Assembly (NCBI GenBank): GCA_963775335.1
Contig: CAVZIJ010000002.1
Span: 806,001-870,000 of the forward strand
DNA from: CAVQCX01 sp963775335
Lineage (GTDB): Bacteria; Pseudomonadota; Gammaproteobacteria; Chromatiales; Chromatiaceae
Length of the DNA: 64,000 bases
Direction of reading: 5' to 3'
Positions 32,842 to 41,281 of the stretch are shown here, in pieces. Numbering within the stretch: the stretch's first letter is position 1; each line of letters starts with the position of its first letter. The notes under the pieces are model-generated. The model worked only from the letters and a program-made list of their open reading frames with translations, had not been told where the DNA came from and searched no databases. Position numbers and translations under genes: made by a program.

Positions 32842-34739
32842 CCTGCTGGATGTGGAGACCCATCGCCGTGTTGTTGGTGTGCGGCCCGACTCTGGCAGGG
32901 GCCGGCTGGTTCGACAATCGCGCCCAAGAAGGCTCCCAGGCCTTCGAGAAGGGCTCCTACGCCGAGGCGGCAGCCCTGTTCGACGATGACTATCGGCAAG
33001 GAGTAGCACTGTACCGCGCGGGCAAATACCGGGAGGCGGCCGACGCCTTCAAGCGCGTTACCCGCAAGGACGTGGGGCTCGACGCCCGTTACAACCTCGG
33101 AAACGCACACTTCAAGCTGGCCCAGTACGACAAGGCCGTGGACGATTACGAACAGGTGCTGGAGCAGGACCCCGACAACGCCGACGCCCGGTACAACCTA
33201 GGCATCGCCAAAGCCATGCTGTTCAAGACCGATCCCAAGGCGTTTGCAAAGCACGAGCAGAAGCAGGAGGAAAAGCGCCGGGAGGAGGAGAAGAAGCAGG
33301 AGGAGAAGAAGCAGGAGCAGAAGAACCAGGAGCAGAAGAACCAGGAGCAGAAGAACCAGGAGGAGAAGAAGCAGGAGCAGAAGAACCAGGAGCAGAAGAA
33401 GCAGGAGCAGAAGAACCAGGAGCAGAAGAAGCAGGAGCAGAAGAACCAGGAGCAGAAGAACCAGGAGCAGAAGAACCAGGAGCAGAAGAACCAGGAGCAG
33501 AAGAAGCAGGAGCAAAAGAAGCAGGAGCAAAAGAAGCAGGAGCAGAAGAACCAGGAGCAGAAGAAGCAGGAGCAGCAGAAACAACAACAGCAGCAACAGC
33601 AGTCATCCGGCAGCAGCGGCTCGGAATCGAAGGAGGAGAAGGAAGGCGAGAGCGGGTCGCAGCAGAAGGAACAGAAGGAAAAGAAGGACCAGGAAGAGAA
33701 GAAGGACCAGAAGGGCGAGAAAGATCAGAAGGAGCAAAAGGAGGAGAAGGGCGAGCAGTCCAAGGAGCAGCAGGCGGGCAAGTCCAAGAGCGAGTCCAAA
33801 TCCGAGAGCGGCTCATCGAAGGAGCAAGCCGAGGGCAAGTCCAAGGGCGAGCAGAAAGAGAAGGGAGCGTCCAAGGACCAGACCAAGGGCGAGAGCGCGG
33901 AAAAGGCGGCCCAGGAGGAGGCCCAGAAAGGCAAGCAGCAGAAGGAAGAGAAAAAGCAGAGCGCCGAGGGCGACAAGGAACAGAAACCTGAGGAGAAGTC
34001 AGGCGAGAAACAGAAGGAGCAGAAGGAGGGAGCCAAGGGCGAGAAGGAGCAGAAGGAGGGAGCCAAGGGCGAGAAGGAGCAGAAACCCGAAGAGAAATCA
34101 GGCGAAAAGCAGAAGGAAGAGAAGGATCAGGGCGCCCAGGGCGAAAAGCAGAAGCGGGAGCAGGAATCCGGCGGCAAGGAACAGCAGCAGAAAGAAAAGT
34201 CCGGGGAGTCAAAGGACAAGACCCAGCAGTCCGAGAAGGGCAAGGGTCAGGAGAAGCAACCCAAGGCCGGGGAAGGCAAGGACGAGAAGGGAGAGAAGGC
34301 CGGCAAGAGGCCCGAAGAGCCCAAGGATAAGGGAAAATCCGAAGAACATCGCGAGCAGCAACATGATACTGTTGGGGGTCCGAAGAAAAAGGAGAACGCC
34401 AAAGGCACCAACAAGGAACAGGAGTCTAAAGAGCCAGCGGGCAGCGGCGAGCAGCCTCCGCCGCCTGAGATGAGGGTGCCCCCGAGCGAAGGAGTGTCGG
34501 CCGTCGACAAGTTCGACCAGCTTGGCCAGACGCCGGATGAGAAGTCCAAGCAGGGCAAGGGAGAGGCCCTGGAGCAGGGCAAGGGCGCCAGTGACGCGAG
34601 CACGATCCTGATCATGGAGCAATGGCTCGACCAGATCCAGGGCGACCCGGCATTTCTGCTGCACAACGAGTTCATGCTGGAAGAGAGCCGGGCCGAACAG
34701 CTCAAGGGACGGTCGCTGCGCGAGCCAAGACCCTGGTGA
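32838..34739 (+). CDS. BatC-like TPR protein with a giant K/E/Q low-complexity region
   Basis: A 633-residue protein starting with GTG overlapping the batB stop by 4 bp (GTGA). A signal peptide (WRPIAVLLVCGPTLAGA) is followed by three TPR-like units (about 35-135: SYAEAAALFDDDYRQGVALYRAGKYREAADAFKRV, ARYNLGNAHFKLAQYDKAVDDYEQVL). After residue 140 the protein is almost only K, E, Q, N, S and G up to about 560, including a KNQEQ/KKQEQ five-residue repeat. The last 70 residues (ASTILIMEQWLDQIQGDPAFLLHNEFMLEE) are ordered and typical of BatC ends. The low-complexity region is far larger than usual. Confidence 0.88.
   Translation: MTCWMWRPIAVLLVCGPTLAGAGWFDNRAQEGSQAFEKGSYAEAAALFDDDYRQGVALYRAGKYREAADAFKRVTRKDVGLDARYNLGNAHFKLAQYDKAVDDYEQVLEQDPDNADARYNLGIAKAMLFKTDPKAFAKHEQKQEEKRREEEKKQEEKKQEQKNQEQKNQEQKNQEEKKQEQKNQEQKKQEQKNQEQKKQEQKNQEQKNQEQKNQEQKNQEQKKQEQKKQEQKKQEQKNQEQKKQEQQKQQQQQQQSSGSSGSESKEEKEGESGSQQKEQKEKKDQEEKKDQKGEKDQKEQKEEKGEQSKEQQAGKSKSESKSESGSSKEQAEGKSKGEQKEKGASKDQTKGESAEKAAQEEAQKGKQQKEEKKQSAEGDKEQKPEEKSGEKQKEQKEGAKGEKEQKEGAKGEKEQKPEEKSGEKQKEEKDQGAQGEKQKREQESGGKEQQQKEKSGESKDKTQQSEKGKGQEKQPKAGEGKDEKGEKAGKRPEEPKDKGKSEEHREQQHDTVGGPKKKENAKGTNKEQESKEPAGSGEQPPPPEMRVPPSEGVSAVDKFDQLGQTPDEKSKQGKGEALEQGKGASDASTILIMEQWLDQIQGDPAFLLHNEFMLEESRAEQLKGRSLREPRPW
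33286..33590 (+). repeat. 15-bp tandem repeats encoding K(N/K)QEQ in batC
   Basis: About 20 copies of a 15-bp unit, variants of AAGAACCAGGAGCAG and AAGAAGCAGGAGCAG, coding KNQEQ or KKQEQ. Period and phase match the codons, so length changes by slippage would remain in frame. The minus strand over this region is poly-Leu-like and not a gene. Confidence 0.92.
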
Positions 34740-34760
34740 GAATGCCGAGAACCGAGGCGG

Positions 34761-36470
34761 ATGTTGATGTTGAAGAGTAGAGCTACCCTTGCGCGGGTCG
34801 CGCTTGGCGCGACCCTCCTGCTGGCTGGTCCGGCTTTGGCATCGGCACCGCCGTTCGGTTTCATGCCGGTGACCGAGACCTACCAGTTCCGGCCCCTGGA
34901 GCAGGGTAGCCAGGGGGTCCCACCGGTCACCCCACCCCCAATCGGATATGGCGTCCAAGCGTCGCAGCCGGGACCCATGGGCGCCTATGGCTTTCCCGGC
35001 GGCCGTCCTCCGGCCTATGGCCCGCCATCTGGCTGGCCCGGAGTGCCCAGCGGCCAACCCTACGGGATGGGTTATGGCCAGCCCCAGTACGCAGCCGGGC
35101 AGGCCATCAAGCTCGAGACGACACTGAGCGCGAGCGACGCCTATACCCAGCAGAACCTGGTGTATACGCTGCGCATCCTGAGCGACGACAACCTGCGCAC
35201 GGCCGATCCTGTCCTGCCCGAGACCGACGGCCTGGTCTTCCAGCCGATCGACGGGCCGGTCACCCGAACCGAGGTGGACAACGGCCGCCAGAAGATCGTC
35301 AACGAGTTCCATTACGCCGTCACACCCGTGCGGGTCGGCGCGCTGGAGCTGGAGCCCGCCCACGTCACCGGGGAAATGGCGCAAAGCGGCCGGGCGTACG
35401 ACGTGAGCGACTCCGAGCCCCTGAAGCTCAACGTCAAAGCGGCGCCCACCCAGATGCTGCCTTGGCTCCCCCTGCAGGACCTGAGCGTACAGACACGGGT
35501 CAAGAACGGCGACAACCCCGCGGCCGGCCAACCGCTGACCCTCGAGATCGAGATGAAGGCGGTCGGAGCGACCGGCGCCCAGCTGCCCTCTCTGGAGAAA
35601 CAGCTGGAGAGCCCGGACTTCCGCGTTTATAAGGAGAAGACCGAGACCCACGGCATGCTGTCTGCGGACGGGCGCCAGATCGAGGGCCGTCGGGTCGAGT
35701 CTTTCACCCTGATCCCGCAGCACGGCGGGCGGGTGCGGATCCCCTCCCTGGGGGTCAACTGGTGGAATCTGCGCTCCGACCGTGCCGAGACCCTGATGCT
35801 GCCGATCCGCCAGCTGGTCGCCAACGGGGGCCTGCGCGGCGAAGGCGCCTTCGGACTGACCGCCACGAGCACCTTGTTCCCGGCAGGCTCCCCACTGGTG
35901 TTCTGGCTTCCGCTACTGCTGGTCGCTTTTCTTCTCGGCGCCTACTGGTCCTGGATCTGGGCACGCCGCCACGGGCTCGCGCGCAAGATTCTTGCCCAGG
36001 TCTCTCACCTGCTGGGACCGGCCGACAGCCGCATTCGCCAACTCGTCGAGCACCATTCGCCGCGCCGCTATCTGCACCTCGCCCGCCAGGGTTTCATCCA
36101 GGCGCTACCGCGCTCGGTGCGACTCTGGTACTGCGTGCGCTATGTCAACGGCGAGACGGAGCCGCGGGACTGGTGCCAGATGTTCAAGTTCCTCGCCAAC
36201 AAGCACATCGGAATATCGCCCCAGCTACCCATGCCGGAGCTGGGCGAGCGCCTGATCGCTTCCCACCCGAAGGCGGACGCATCGGCCGTGCGCAAGCTGA
36301 TGAGCGAGCTCGACAGTGCCATTTACGGCAGCGAGTCGCTGGATTTCGAGGCCTGGAAACGGGAGCTGCGCCAGCAGCTGCGACCGCGGATCATCCCTGC
36401 CGGGCGCGGACTGCGCGCCCTGCGCCGCGCAGTGCACAAGCTGCCGGACCTCAATCCGCGGCCGATCTAG
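34761..36470 (+). CDS. BatD-like membrane protein
   Basis: A 569-residue protein with a signal peptide (ATLARVALGATLLLAGPALASA) and a Pro/Gly/Tyr-rich linker at about 50-115 (GAYGFPGGRPPAYGPPSG). The beta-sandwich BatD region follows (SASDAYTQQNLVYTLRIL, NEFHYAVTPVRVGALELEPAHVTG, RVESFTLIPQHGGRVRIPSLGVNWWNL), then a membrane helix at about 378-400 (LVFWLPLLLVAFLLGAYWSWIW) and a cytoplasmic helical tail. Oxygen-tolerance proteins of this family close the Bat operon. The Pro/Gly-rich linker is unusual. Confidence 0.87.
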   Translation: MLMLKSRATLARVALGATLLLAGPALASAPPFGFMPVTETYQFRPLEQGSQGVPPVTPPPIGYGVQASQPGPMGAYGFPGGRPPAYGPPSGWPGVPSGQPYGMGYGQPQYAAGQAIKLETTLSASDAYTQQNLVYTLRILSDDNLRTADPVLPETDGLVFQPIDGPVTRTEVDNGRQKIVNEFHYAVTPVRVGALELEPAHVTGEMAQSGRAYDVSDSEPLKLNVKAAPTQMLPWLPLQDLSVQTRVKNGDNPAAGQPLTLEIEMKAVGATGAQLPSLEKQLESPDFRVYKEKTETHGMLSADGRQIEGRRVESFTLIPQHGGRVRIPSLGVNWWNLRSDRAETLMLPIRQLVANGGLRGEGAFGLTATSTLFPAGSPLVFWLPLLLVAFLLGAYWSWIWARRHGLARKILAQVSHLLGPADSRIRQLVEHHSPRRYLHLARQGFIQALPRSVRLWYCVRYVNGETEPRDWCQMFKFLANKHIGISPQLPMPELGERLIASHPKADASAVRKLMSELDSAIYGSESLDFEAWKRELRQQLRPRIIPAGRGLRALRRAVHKLPDLNPRPI

Positions 36471-36490
36471 GCCACCGCCTGGCCCTTCAC

Positions 36491-36507
36491 CCGCCCCGAT
36501 AGGGCGG
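36491..36507 (+). terminator. GC hairpin after batD
   Basis: CCGCCC/GGGCGG stem with a 5-nt loop, 20 bp past the batD stop. No T-run follows, so termination efficiency is doubtful. Confidence 0.4.
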
Positions 36508-36568
36508 GGCAGCGACTCGATTGCCTCTCCGCCGGGCTGAGCCACGCGAGACAGACCGCGGCGCCACC

Positions 36569-36643
36569 GTAGGAGCGAGCTCCAGCTCGCGATCCGTTCG
36601 CGGCCAGGGCCCTGATCATCGCGACCTGGAGGTCGCTCCTACG
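36569..36643. repeat. Inverted pair of REP-like palindromes (BIME-like)
   Basis: Unit one at 36569-36595 reads GTAGGAGCGAGCTCCAGCTC then GCGATCC. Unit two at 36618-36643 reads ATCGCGACCTGGAGGTCGC then TCCTACG in the opposite orientation. They belong to the same family as 10729-10755 and 51124-51150; the core variant is GAGCTCCAGCTC or GACCTGGAGGTC. Confidence 0.85.
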
Positions 36644-36794
36644 AACGAGTTATAACGCAGCCAGGCGCCGCGCGGTGCGTGCCCTGGTGGTCGTAGCGGC
36701 CATCACCCAATGGGTGAGTATCGAGTTTGTCCATCGCCTTGGTCCAACCCATCACTCGATCGCTGTTCGGAGCGGTCAACTGCCGCTTCTAGGT

Positions 36795-37007
36795 TCAATC
36801 ACCTTCCATGCGGAACCCGATGTTCAAGGTCACCTGCCAATGGGCGACCTTGCCGTCGACGATGTGTCCCCGGGTCTCGACGACCTCGAACCAATCCATG
36901 TGACGGATCGTTCGCGCAGCCCGCTCGAGGGCATTGCGCACTGCCTCGTCGCTGCTCAAAGCGGACGAACCGACGAGCTCGATTTTCTTGTAGACGTGAT
37001 CACTCAT
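36795..37007 (-). CDS. Dodecin (flavin-binding)
   Basis: Dodecins are dodecameric flavin or CoA storage proteins of about 65-75 residues. This 70-residue product matches end to end: HVYKKIELVGSSALSSDEAVRNALERA, RHMDWFEVVETRGHIVDGKVAHWQVTLNIGFRME, with the stacking Trp (DWF) and the HWQVT strand. The start at ATG 37007 (MSDHVYKK) is the family start. It is a single gene, divergent from the C13 membrane protein. Confidence 0.95.
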   Translation of the reverse strand: MSDHVYKKIELVGSSALSSDEAVRNALERAARTIRHMDWFEVVETRGHIVDGKVAHWQVTLNIGFRMEGD

Positions 37008-37163
37008 GGCGGCCTCATGCTCAGGATCAAGGGTGATAGCAAAGGTTGATCTTAACCATCCGAGCGATCGCGGCCAACATCTGCCACGCCAACGCCGGTT
37101 ACAGAGGGTTGACCCCCGCCGAGGCCCTCTATAGCTTGATCGGCGGCCGAACACTCAACCGCG

Positions 37164-39110
37164 ATGGATCCCCAGATCGAGACCGACGAGACCCGACTCA
37201 GCCCTTTGGAGATTCGCCATGCCCTGCTCAACCTGCAACGCGAGCGGATGGCGGGCCCCTTCGTGGTCGGCTGGCTCGGACTCCTCTACTTTCTGGTCTT
37301 GCGGGGGGGCCTGTCTGCCATGGGGCTCGCCGGTGCCCTCGAATCCTGGTGGACCTTGGTCGTGGCGCTGGCCGCCATTCAGGTCGGGGCTCTAGGGGTG
37401 CCGGTCTGGCTGTCGGCACGCTCGTCCCATTACCGCTCGCTCCTGGGTCCGATCCGCTACCGCTTCGAAGGCGGCGAGCTGTGCGGGATAGGGCCCGGGG
37501 ATCGCCGATTCTGCCTGTCTTACGCGATGTTGCGGGGCGTCCGGTGGATCGACCACCTGCTCGCCATACGCCAGGCGGACGGTCGATACCTGCTGATCCC
37601 GAAGCGGGCCTTTCCCAACAGGGCGAGCCGGGAGGCCATCGTCCGATTGCTCGGACACCCGGCCTTGTCGGTGGCGCCGCTACCGCCAAGCGCTGGTCCT
37701 TGGTCCCGTCTCGCGGCCAATCTCAGGGCGGGGCTCGGCCTGGTAAGCCTGCGCTCGGGCTCTGCCGAGCGGCTCCGTCCCAGCACCGAGCAGGTGCTGA
37801 TGCTGGCTCTGGCGGCGCTGGCGATAGGCGTCGCGGCGGACCGCCTCGCGGTAGCGGGTCCCGCCGAGCTCAACGTCTACGGTTTTGAACAGCAGGCCAC
37901 CCAGGTGGTGGCCCTCATGCTGGGCGCACTCTGGGTGTCCCGCCTGCTCAGCCAGACCGTGCCATTCCTGTGGATACTGGTGGCTCTGCTCAGCATCGAG
38001 CCCTTCACCTCGCTCGCAACGCGACTGCTCGATCTGATGCCGGACAGCTGGCTCCCCGAGGACGCCGTCATCACCCAGGCGGTCTACCTCCTGCTGTTCC
38101 TGTGGATCGTCCGGGTCTGGCTGCACGCCTTACAGTCCCTGGCACCGGACCGCCCGCAAGCCAGCGCCACGGGGGTGCTGGTCCTGTTCGCGGTCACGGT
38201 CCTTCCGTTCTGGTGGCTTCCTGGTCAGAGCTTCTGGGACGCGGCCGCGGGACCCGGGTCCGATGAGCCACGCGTCAACGTCGAGGACACCTACTACGCG
38301 CAGCCGAAGATGCTGAATCGCGCCCTGGACCAAATCCAGCCTGGGCGCCCTGGTAAGGTCGACCTCTACTTCCTGGGATTCGGCGGCTACGCCGCCGAGC
38401 CCGTCTTTCGCCGAGAGGTCGAGCACGCCAAGCAGATCGTCGATGCCCGGCTCGACACCCGGGGGCGATCATTGCTGCTGATCAACGACCCGAAGACCCT
38501 GGATCGGTTCCCGATCGCCTCGATCAGCAATCTGCGGATAGCCCTGAAAGGGCTCGCCGAGAAGATGGACCGGGCGGAGGACGTGCTATTCCTGTATCTC
38601 ACCAGCCACGGCTCGGAGAACCTGCTGGCGGTGGACTTCAAGCCCCTGCGGCTCAACGAGCTCGCCCCCGCGGAGCTGCGCGAGATGCTCGACGAGTCCG
38701 GTATCCGCTGGCGCGTCTTGGTGGTCTCCGCCTGCCACTCCGGCAGCTTCGTGGATGCCTTGAAAGCCGAGGGCACCCTGGTCATGACCGCCTCCGCGGC
38801 GGATCGTGCGTCCTTCGGCTGCGCCAGCGAGAACGAGTACACCTATTTCGGGGAGGCCCTGTTCCGGGACGCCTTCGCCCGGACCCGCTCGTTCACGAAG
38901 GCATTCTCCATTGCGGCCCAGCGCATCTCGGAGCGCGAGCACGAGGACCACGAGACCCCCTCGCAGCCTCAGATCTCCGTCGGCCGTGCCATTGGGGCGC
39001 AGCTGATCCGGCTGCAGCGGCGGCTGGACGGGACGAACACCGCGGGGTCGGAGGACTGCCCCGCCGGGCCGGGCACGGCACCGGCGACCTCTCCGGCCTG
39101 CGGCCAATGA
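37164..39110 (+). CDS. Membrane protein with C-terminal C13 (legumain-like) peptidase domain
   Basis: A 648-residue protein. The N-terminal third has two helices (about 31-50 and 60-82) and a YcxB-like cytoplasmic segment (RYRFEGGELCGIGPGDRRFCLSY, RYLLIPKRAFPNRASREAIVRLL). A multi-helix membrane region at about 210-365 follows. The C-terminal 270 residues form a caspase-fold C13 domain with the dyad His482 (TSHGSEN) and Cys524 (SACHSGSF), and LYFLGFGGYAAE as the first strand. Peptidase C13 includes GPI transamidases and legumains; bacterial substrates are unknown. It may cleave periplasmic targets or act in envelope signalling. Confidence 0.8.
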   Translation: MDPQIETDETRLSPLEIRHALLNLQRERMAGPFVVGWLGLLYFLVLRGGLSAMGLAGALESWWTLVVALAAIQVGALGVPVWLSARSSHYRSLLGPIRYRFEGGELCGIGPGDRRFCLSYAMLRGVRWIDHLLAIRQADGRYLLIPKRAFPNRASREAIVRLLGHPALSVAPLPPSAGPWSRLAANLRAGLGLVSLRSGSAERLRPSTEQVLMLALAALAIGVAADRLAVAGPAELNVYGFEQQATQVVALMLGALWVSRLLSQTVPFLWILVALLSIEPFTSLATRLLDLMPDSWLPEDAVITQAVYLLLFLWIVRVWLHALQSLAPDRPQASATGVLVLFAVTVLPFWWLPGQSFWDAAAGPGSDEPRVNVEDTYYAQPKMLNRALDQIQPGRPGKVDLYFLGFGGYAAEPVFRREVEHAKQIVDARLDTRGRSLLLINDPKTLDRFPIASISNLRIALKGLAEKMDRAEDVLFLYLTSHGSENLLAVDFKPLRLNELAPAELREMLDESGIRWRVLVVSACHSGSFVDALKAEGTLVMTASAADRASFGCASENEYTYFGEALFRDAFARTRSFTKAFSIAAQRISEREHEDHETPSQPQISVGRAIGAQLIRLQRRLDGTNTAGSEDCPAGPGTAPATSPACGQ

Positions 39111-39188
39111 CCCTGATGGGGTTTCCCGGGGCCTCGGCCGACATGCGTCCCCGGCATGGGTAGCATCGGGCGGGGCACCGGAGCGAGC

Positions 39189-39584
39189 TCAAGCCCGGGA
39201 GCCGGTCCGATCCCAGGCGAAGGTGCAATCGAGCTCGGAGAGCACCGAGATGAGGCCGCTCTCGCCTTCGAGCATCACCGCCAGAGGCGGGCGGCCGAAA
39301 CGGCGGTTACGTTGGCGTATCCAGCGAGCCCCCATCTCCGGGTTTCGGGGATAGGTGGTGCGCAGGGCATCGGCGATACGCAGCACGTAGTCCACCCGAC
39401 GCAGCACCTGGTCCTCGTCCGGAAAAGGCTTGCCATCCCGGAACTGGTGGAATGTGCGAGCCCGCACGCTCTCCGGCATGTCTAGCACCGAGCGCATCTC
39501 TTCGGTTTCCAGGCGCCAGCCGTCCAGGACATTCATGGTGGCCCGGGTGAGCGCGACCCGGGCATCGGTCTTTGTGTCGCTCAT
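39189..39584 (-). CDS. DUF2384 (MbcA/ParS/Xre antitoxin-type) protein
   Basis: A 131-residue protein. Residues about 20-120 match the DUF2384 antitoxin C-domain: TRATMNVLDGWRLETEEMRSVL, RVDYVLRIADALRTTYPRNPEMGARWIRQRNRRFGRPPLAVMLEGESGLISVLSELD. Antitoxins of this type normally pair with a RES-domain toxin. No RES gene adjoins it: the neighbour upstream (39683-40138) is not RES-like. It may be an orphan regulator. ATG 39584 (MSDTKTDAR) is preceded by GGAG. Confidence 0.8.
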   Translation of the reverse strand: MSDTKTDARVALTRATMNVLDGWRLETEEMRSVLDMPESVRARTFHQFRDGKPFPDEDQVLRRVDYVLRIADALRTTYPRNPEMGARWIRQRNRRFGRPPLAVMLEGESGLISVLSELDCTFAWDRTGSRA

Positions 39585-39682
39585 CAGAGCTCCTGGGGGT
39601 TCCGATCCGACACTGCGCAATCGGTCGGAATTGAGGGGGGTTTCACTATACCATGGACGCCGGGGTATATCCAGGTAATTCA

Positions 39683-40138
39683 CTAAGGATTAGCCCCGAG
39701 CAGGCTGCGCCACCAGCGCCGGCGCGCCGCCCCGAGGCGGGTCGCCGGAAGATCGCAAGGCCGCAGCTTGCTCATCACCCAGCCCGGCAGAGGGGGATTG
39801 GTGCTGTAACCGCAGGTCACACCGAGGTTGTGGGGGTCGTAGATCTTGACGAAGGCCGGGTCCTTGGGCTCGTCGGCGTACACGATGCCGCAGTAGTCTT
39901 CCCGGTGCTCGGCCCTGAGCAGGGTATCGATCCGGGCGATGAACTCCGTGAGCCGCGGCTCCGAAACCGGCGCCTCGGGCGGTGGCTCGCCGATCGCGTA
40001 GATGTACCAATCGTCGCCACCCTTGCGCCGGATCACGTCCCAGAGGGCGTCGAGCTGCGGCCAGCGCAGGGCAGAGGTGAAGCTGCCCCGGAAGGCATTG
40101 AGAAACGGGTCCGCATCGATCATCTGTGCCTGGCTCAT
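39683..40138 (-). CDS. Conserved hypothetical protein
   Basis: A 151-residue soluble protein of unknown function. Distinctive segments are DDWYIYAIGEPPPEAP and VKIYDPHNLGVTCGYSTNPPLPGWVMSKLRPCDL. GAGG/AAAGAG upstream supports ATG 40138. It precedes the DUF2384 gene by 98 bp in the same direction, and the two could form an operon. It lacks the conserved Arg/Glu/Ser pattern of RES toxins. Confidence 0.6.
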   Translation of the reverse strand: MSQAQMIDADPFLNAFRGSFTSALRWPQLDALWDVIRRKGGDDWYIYAIGEPPPEAPVSEPRLTEFIARIDTLLRAEHREDYCGIVYADEPKDPAFVKIYDPHNLGVTCGYSTNPPLPGWVMSKLRPCDLPATRLGAARRRWWRSLLGANP

Positions 40139-40239
40139 CGATCTCTTTCCTCACCGCTGCCCGCCAGACCTCCGCCGTCGCCCGGCATCCCGGCCGCGCG
40201 CCGCGAAACGGACCTGGGGAACGAGTGAATCAGCACGGT

Positions 40240-40274
40240 CTGGCGCTTGTATAATGCAAAGTTTCCAACGCCAG
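40240..40274 (+). promoter_or_regulatory. purC promoter -10 with flanking inverted repeat
   Basis: A perfect TATAAT lies at 40250-40255, 28 nt before the purC ATG. It is flanked by CTGGCG (40240-40245) and CGCCAG (40269-40274), a 6-bp inverted repeat with a 23-bp gap that surrounds the -10 and the start region. It could be an operator or part of a leader stem. No good -35 is seen, and the PurR box consensus is not matched. Confidence 0.5.
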
Positions 40275-40283
40275 AACAATGCC

Positions 40284-41177
40284 ATGAGCCAAGGCGAAGC
40301 GCTCTTCCAATCACACCTGCCCGAGCTGAAGCTGCTGCACCGGGGCAAGGTACGCGATATCTACGAAGTGGATGCGCAGCATCTGCTGATCGTCACCACG
40401 GATCGCCTTTCGGCATTCGACGTGGTGCTGCCCCAGCCCATACCGGGGAAGGGAGAGGTGCTGGCTCGCCTGTCCAACTTCTGGTTCCGGCGGACCCGCG
40501 CCACGGTTCCGAATCACCTCTCGGAGCGACCGCTCTCCCAAGTGGTGCCCGACCTCGAGCAGCGTCGCACCCTGGGAGATCGCGCGATCGTGGTCCGCAA
40601 GCTGAGGGCCCTGCCGGTCGAGGCGATCGTCCGCGGCTACCTGATCGGCTCGGGCTGGAAGGACTATCAGCGCACCGGTGGGGTCTGCGGCATCGGACTT
40701 CCCGAAGGCTTGCGGCAGGCCGACCGCCTGCCCGAGGCGATGTTCACCCCTTCCACCAAGGCGGCCGTCGGCGCCCACGACGAGAACATCAGCTTCGAGC
40801 AGGCCGCCGAGCTGTTGGGCGACGACCTCGCCGAGCGGGTTCGCGATACGAGCCTGCGCATCTACTCCGAGTGCGCCGCCTATGCGCTGCAGAAGGGCAT
40901 CATCATCGCGGACACCAAGTTCGAATTCGGCCTGGATGCCGAGGGAAGGCTATACCTGATCGACGAGGTGCTGACACCCGACTCCTCCCGCTTCTGGCCC
41001 GCCGACGAGTATCGGCCGGGGACCAGCCCACCGAGCTTCGACAAGCAATATGTGCGCGACTATCTGGAGACCTTGGACTGGGACAAGCGTCCGCCGGCGC
41101 CGGATCTCCCGCCCGAGGTGATTGCGAGGACTGCGGAAAAATACCGCGAGGCCGAGCGGCAACTGACGCGGGAGTGA
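40284..41177 (+). CDS. purC: SAICAR synthase (phosphoribosylaminoimidazole-succinocarboxamide synthase)
   Basis: PurC ligates aspartate to CAIR in purine synthesis. The 297-residue product is the long (about 295-residue) form. Motifs include LHRGKVRDIYEV (ATP-binding), LPVEAIVRGYLIGSGWKDY, IADTKFEFG and LIDEVLTPDSSRFWP. The ATG at 40284 is chosen over an in-frame earlier frame that lacks homology. It is followed by a small hairpin (41200-41226 region) and then a sulfotransferase-like gene. Confidence 0.95.
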   Translation: MSQGEALFQSHLPELKLLHRGKVRDIYEVDAQHLLIVTTDRLSAFDVVLPQPIPGKGEVLARLSNFWFRRTRATVPNHLSERPLSQVVPDLEQRRTLGDRAIVVRKLRALPVEAIVRGYLIGSGWKDYQRTGGVCGIGLPEGLRQADRLPEAMFTPSTKAAVGAHDENISFEQAAELLGDDLAERVRDTSLRIYSECAAYALQKGIIIADTKFEFGLDAEGRLYLIDEVLTPDSSRFWPADEYRPGTSPPSFDKQYVRDYLETLDWDKRPPAPDLPPEVIARTAEKYREAERQLTRE

Positions 41178-41281
41178 CGCCTTTGGTCAGATTCTGACAC
41201 CCTGGGTCGGAAACTAGACCCTGGTCACGGATGTCTCCCGGCTGCGGGACTCTAATGGGTCTCTGAGCAGCGGGGGCTCTG

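Larger units (their letters stand above)
36471..36794. other. Intergenic region with a hairpin and a REP pair
   Basis: A 324-bp non-coding region between convergent batD and dodecin. CCGCCC (36491-36496) pairs with GGGCGG (36502-36507), a likely transcription stop without a T-run. Two REP-like palindromes in opposite orientation follow at 36569-36643. Nothing else is recognised. Confidence 0.55.

Noticed and set aside
33286..33590. Possible CRISPR-like array
   Set aside because: The 15-bp units are directly contiguous without unique spacers and encode in-frame peptide repeats in batC.
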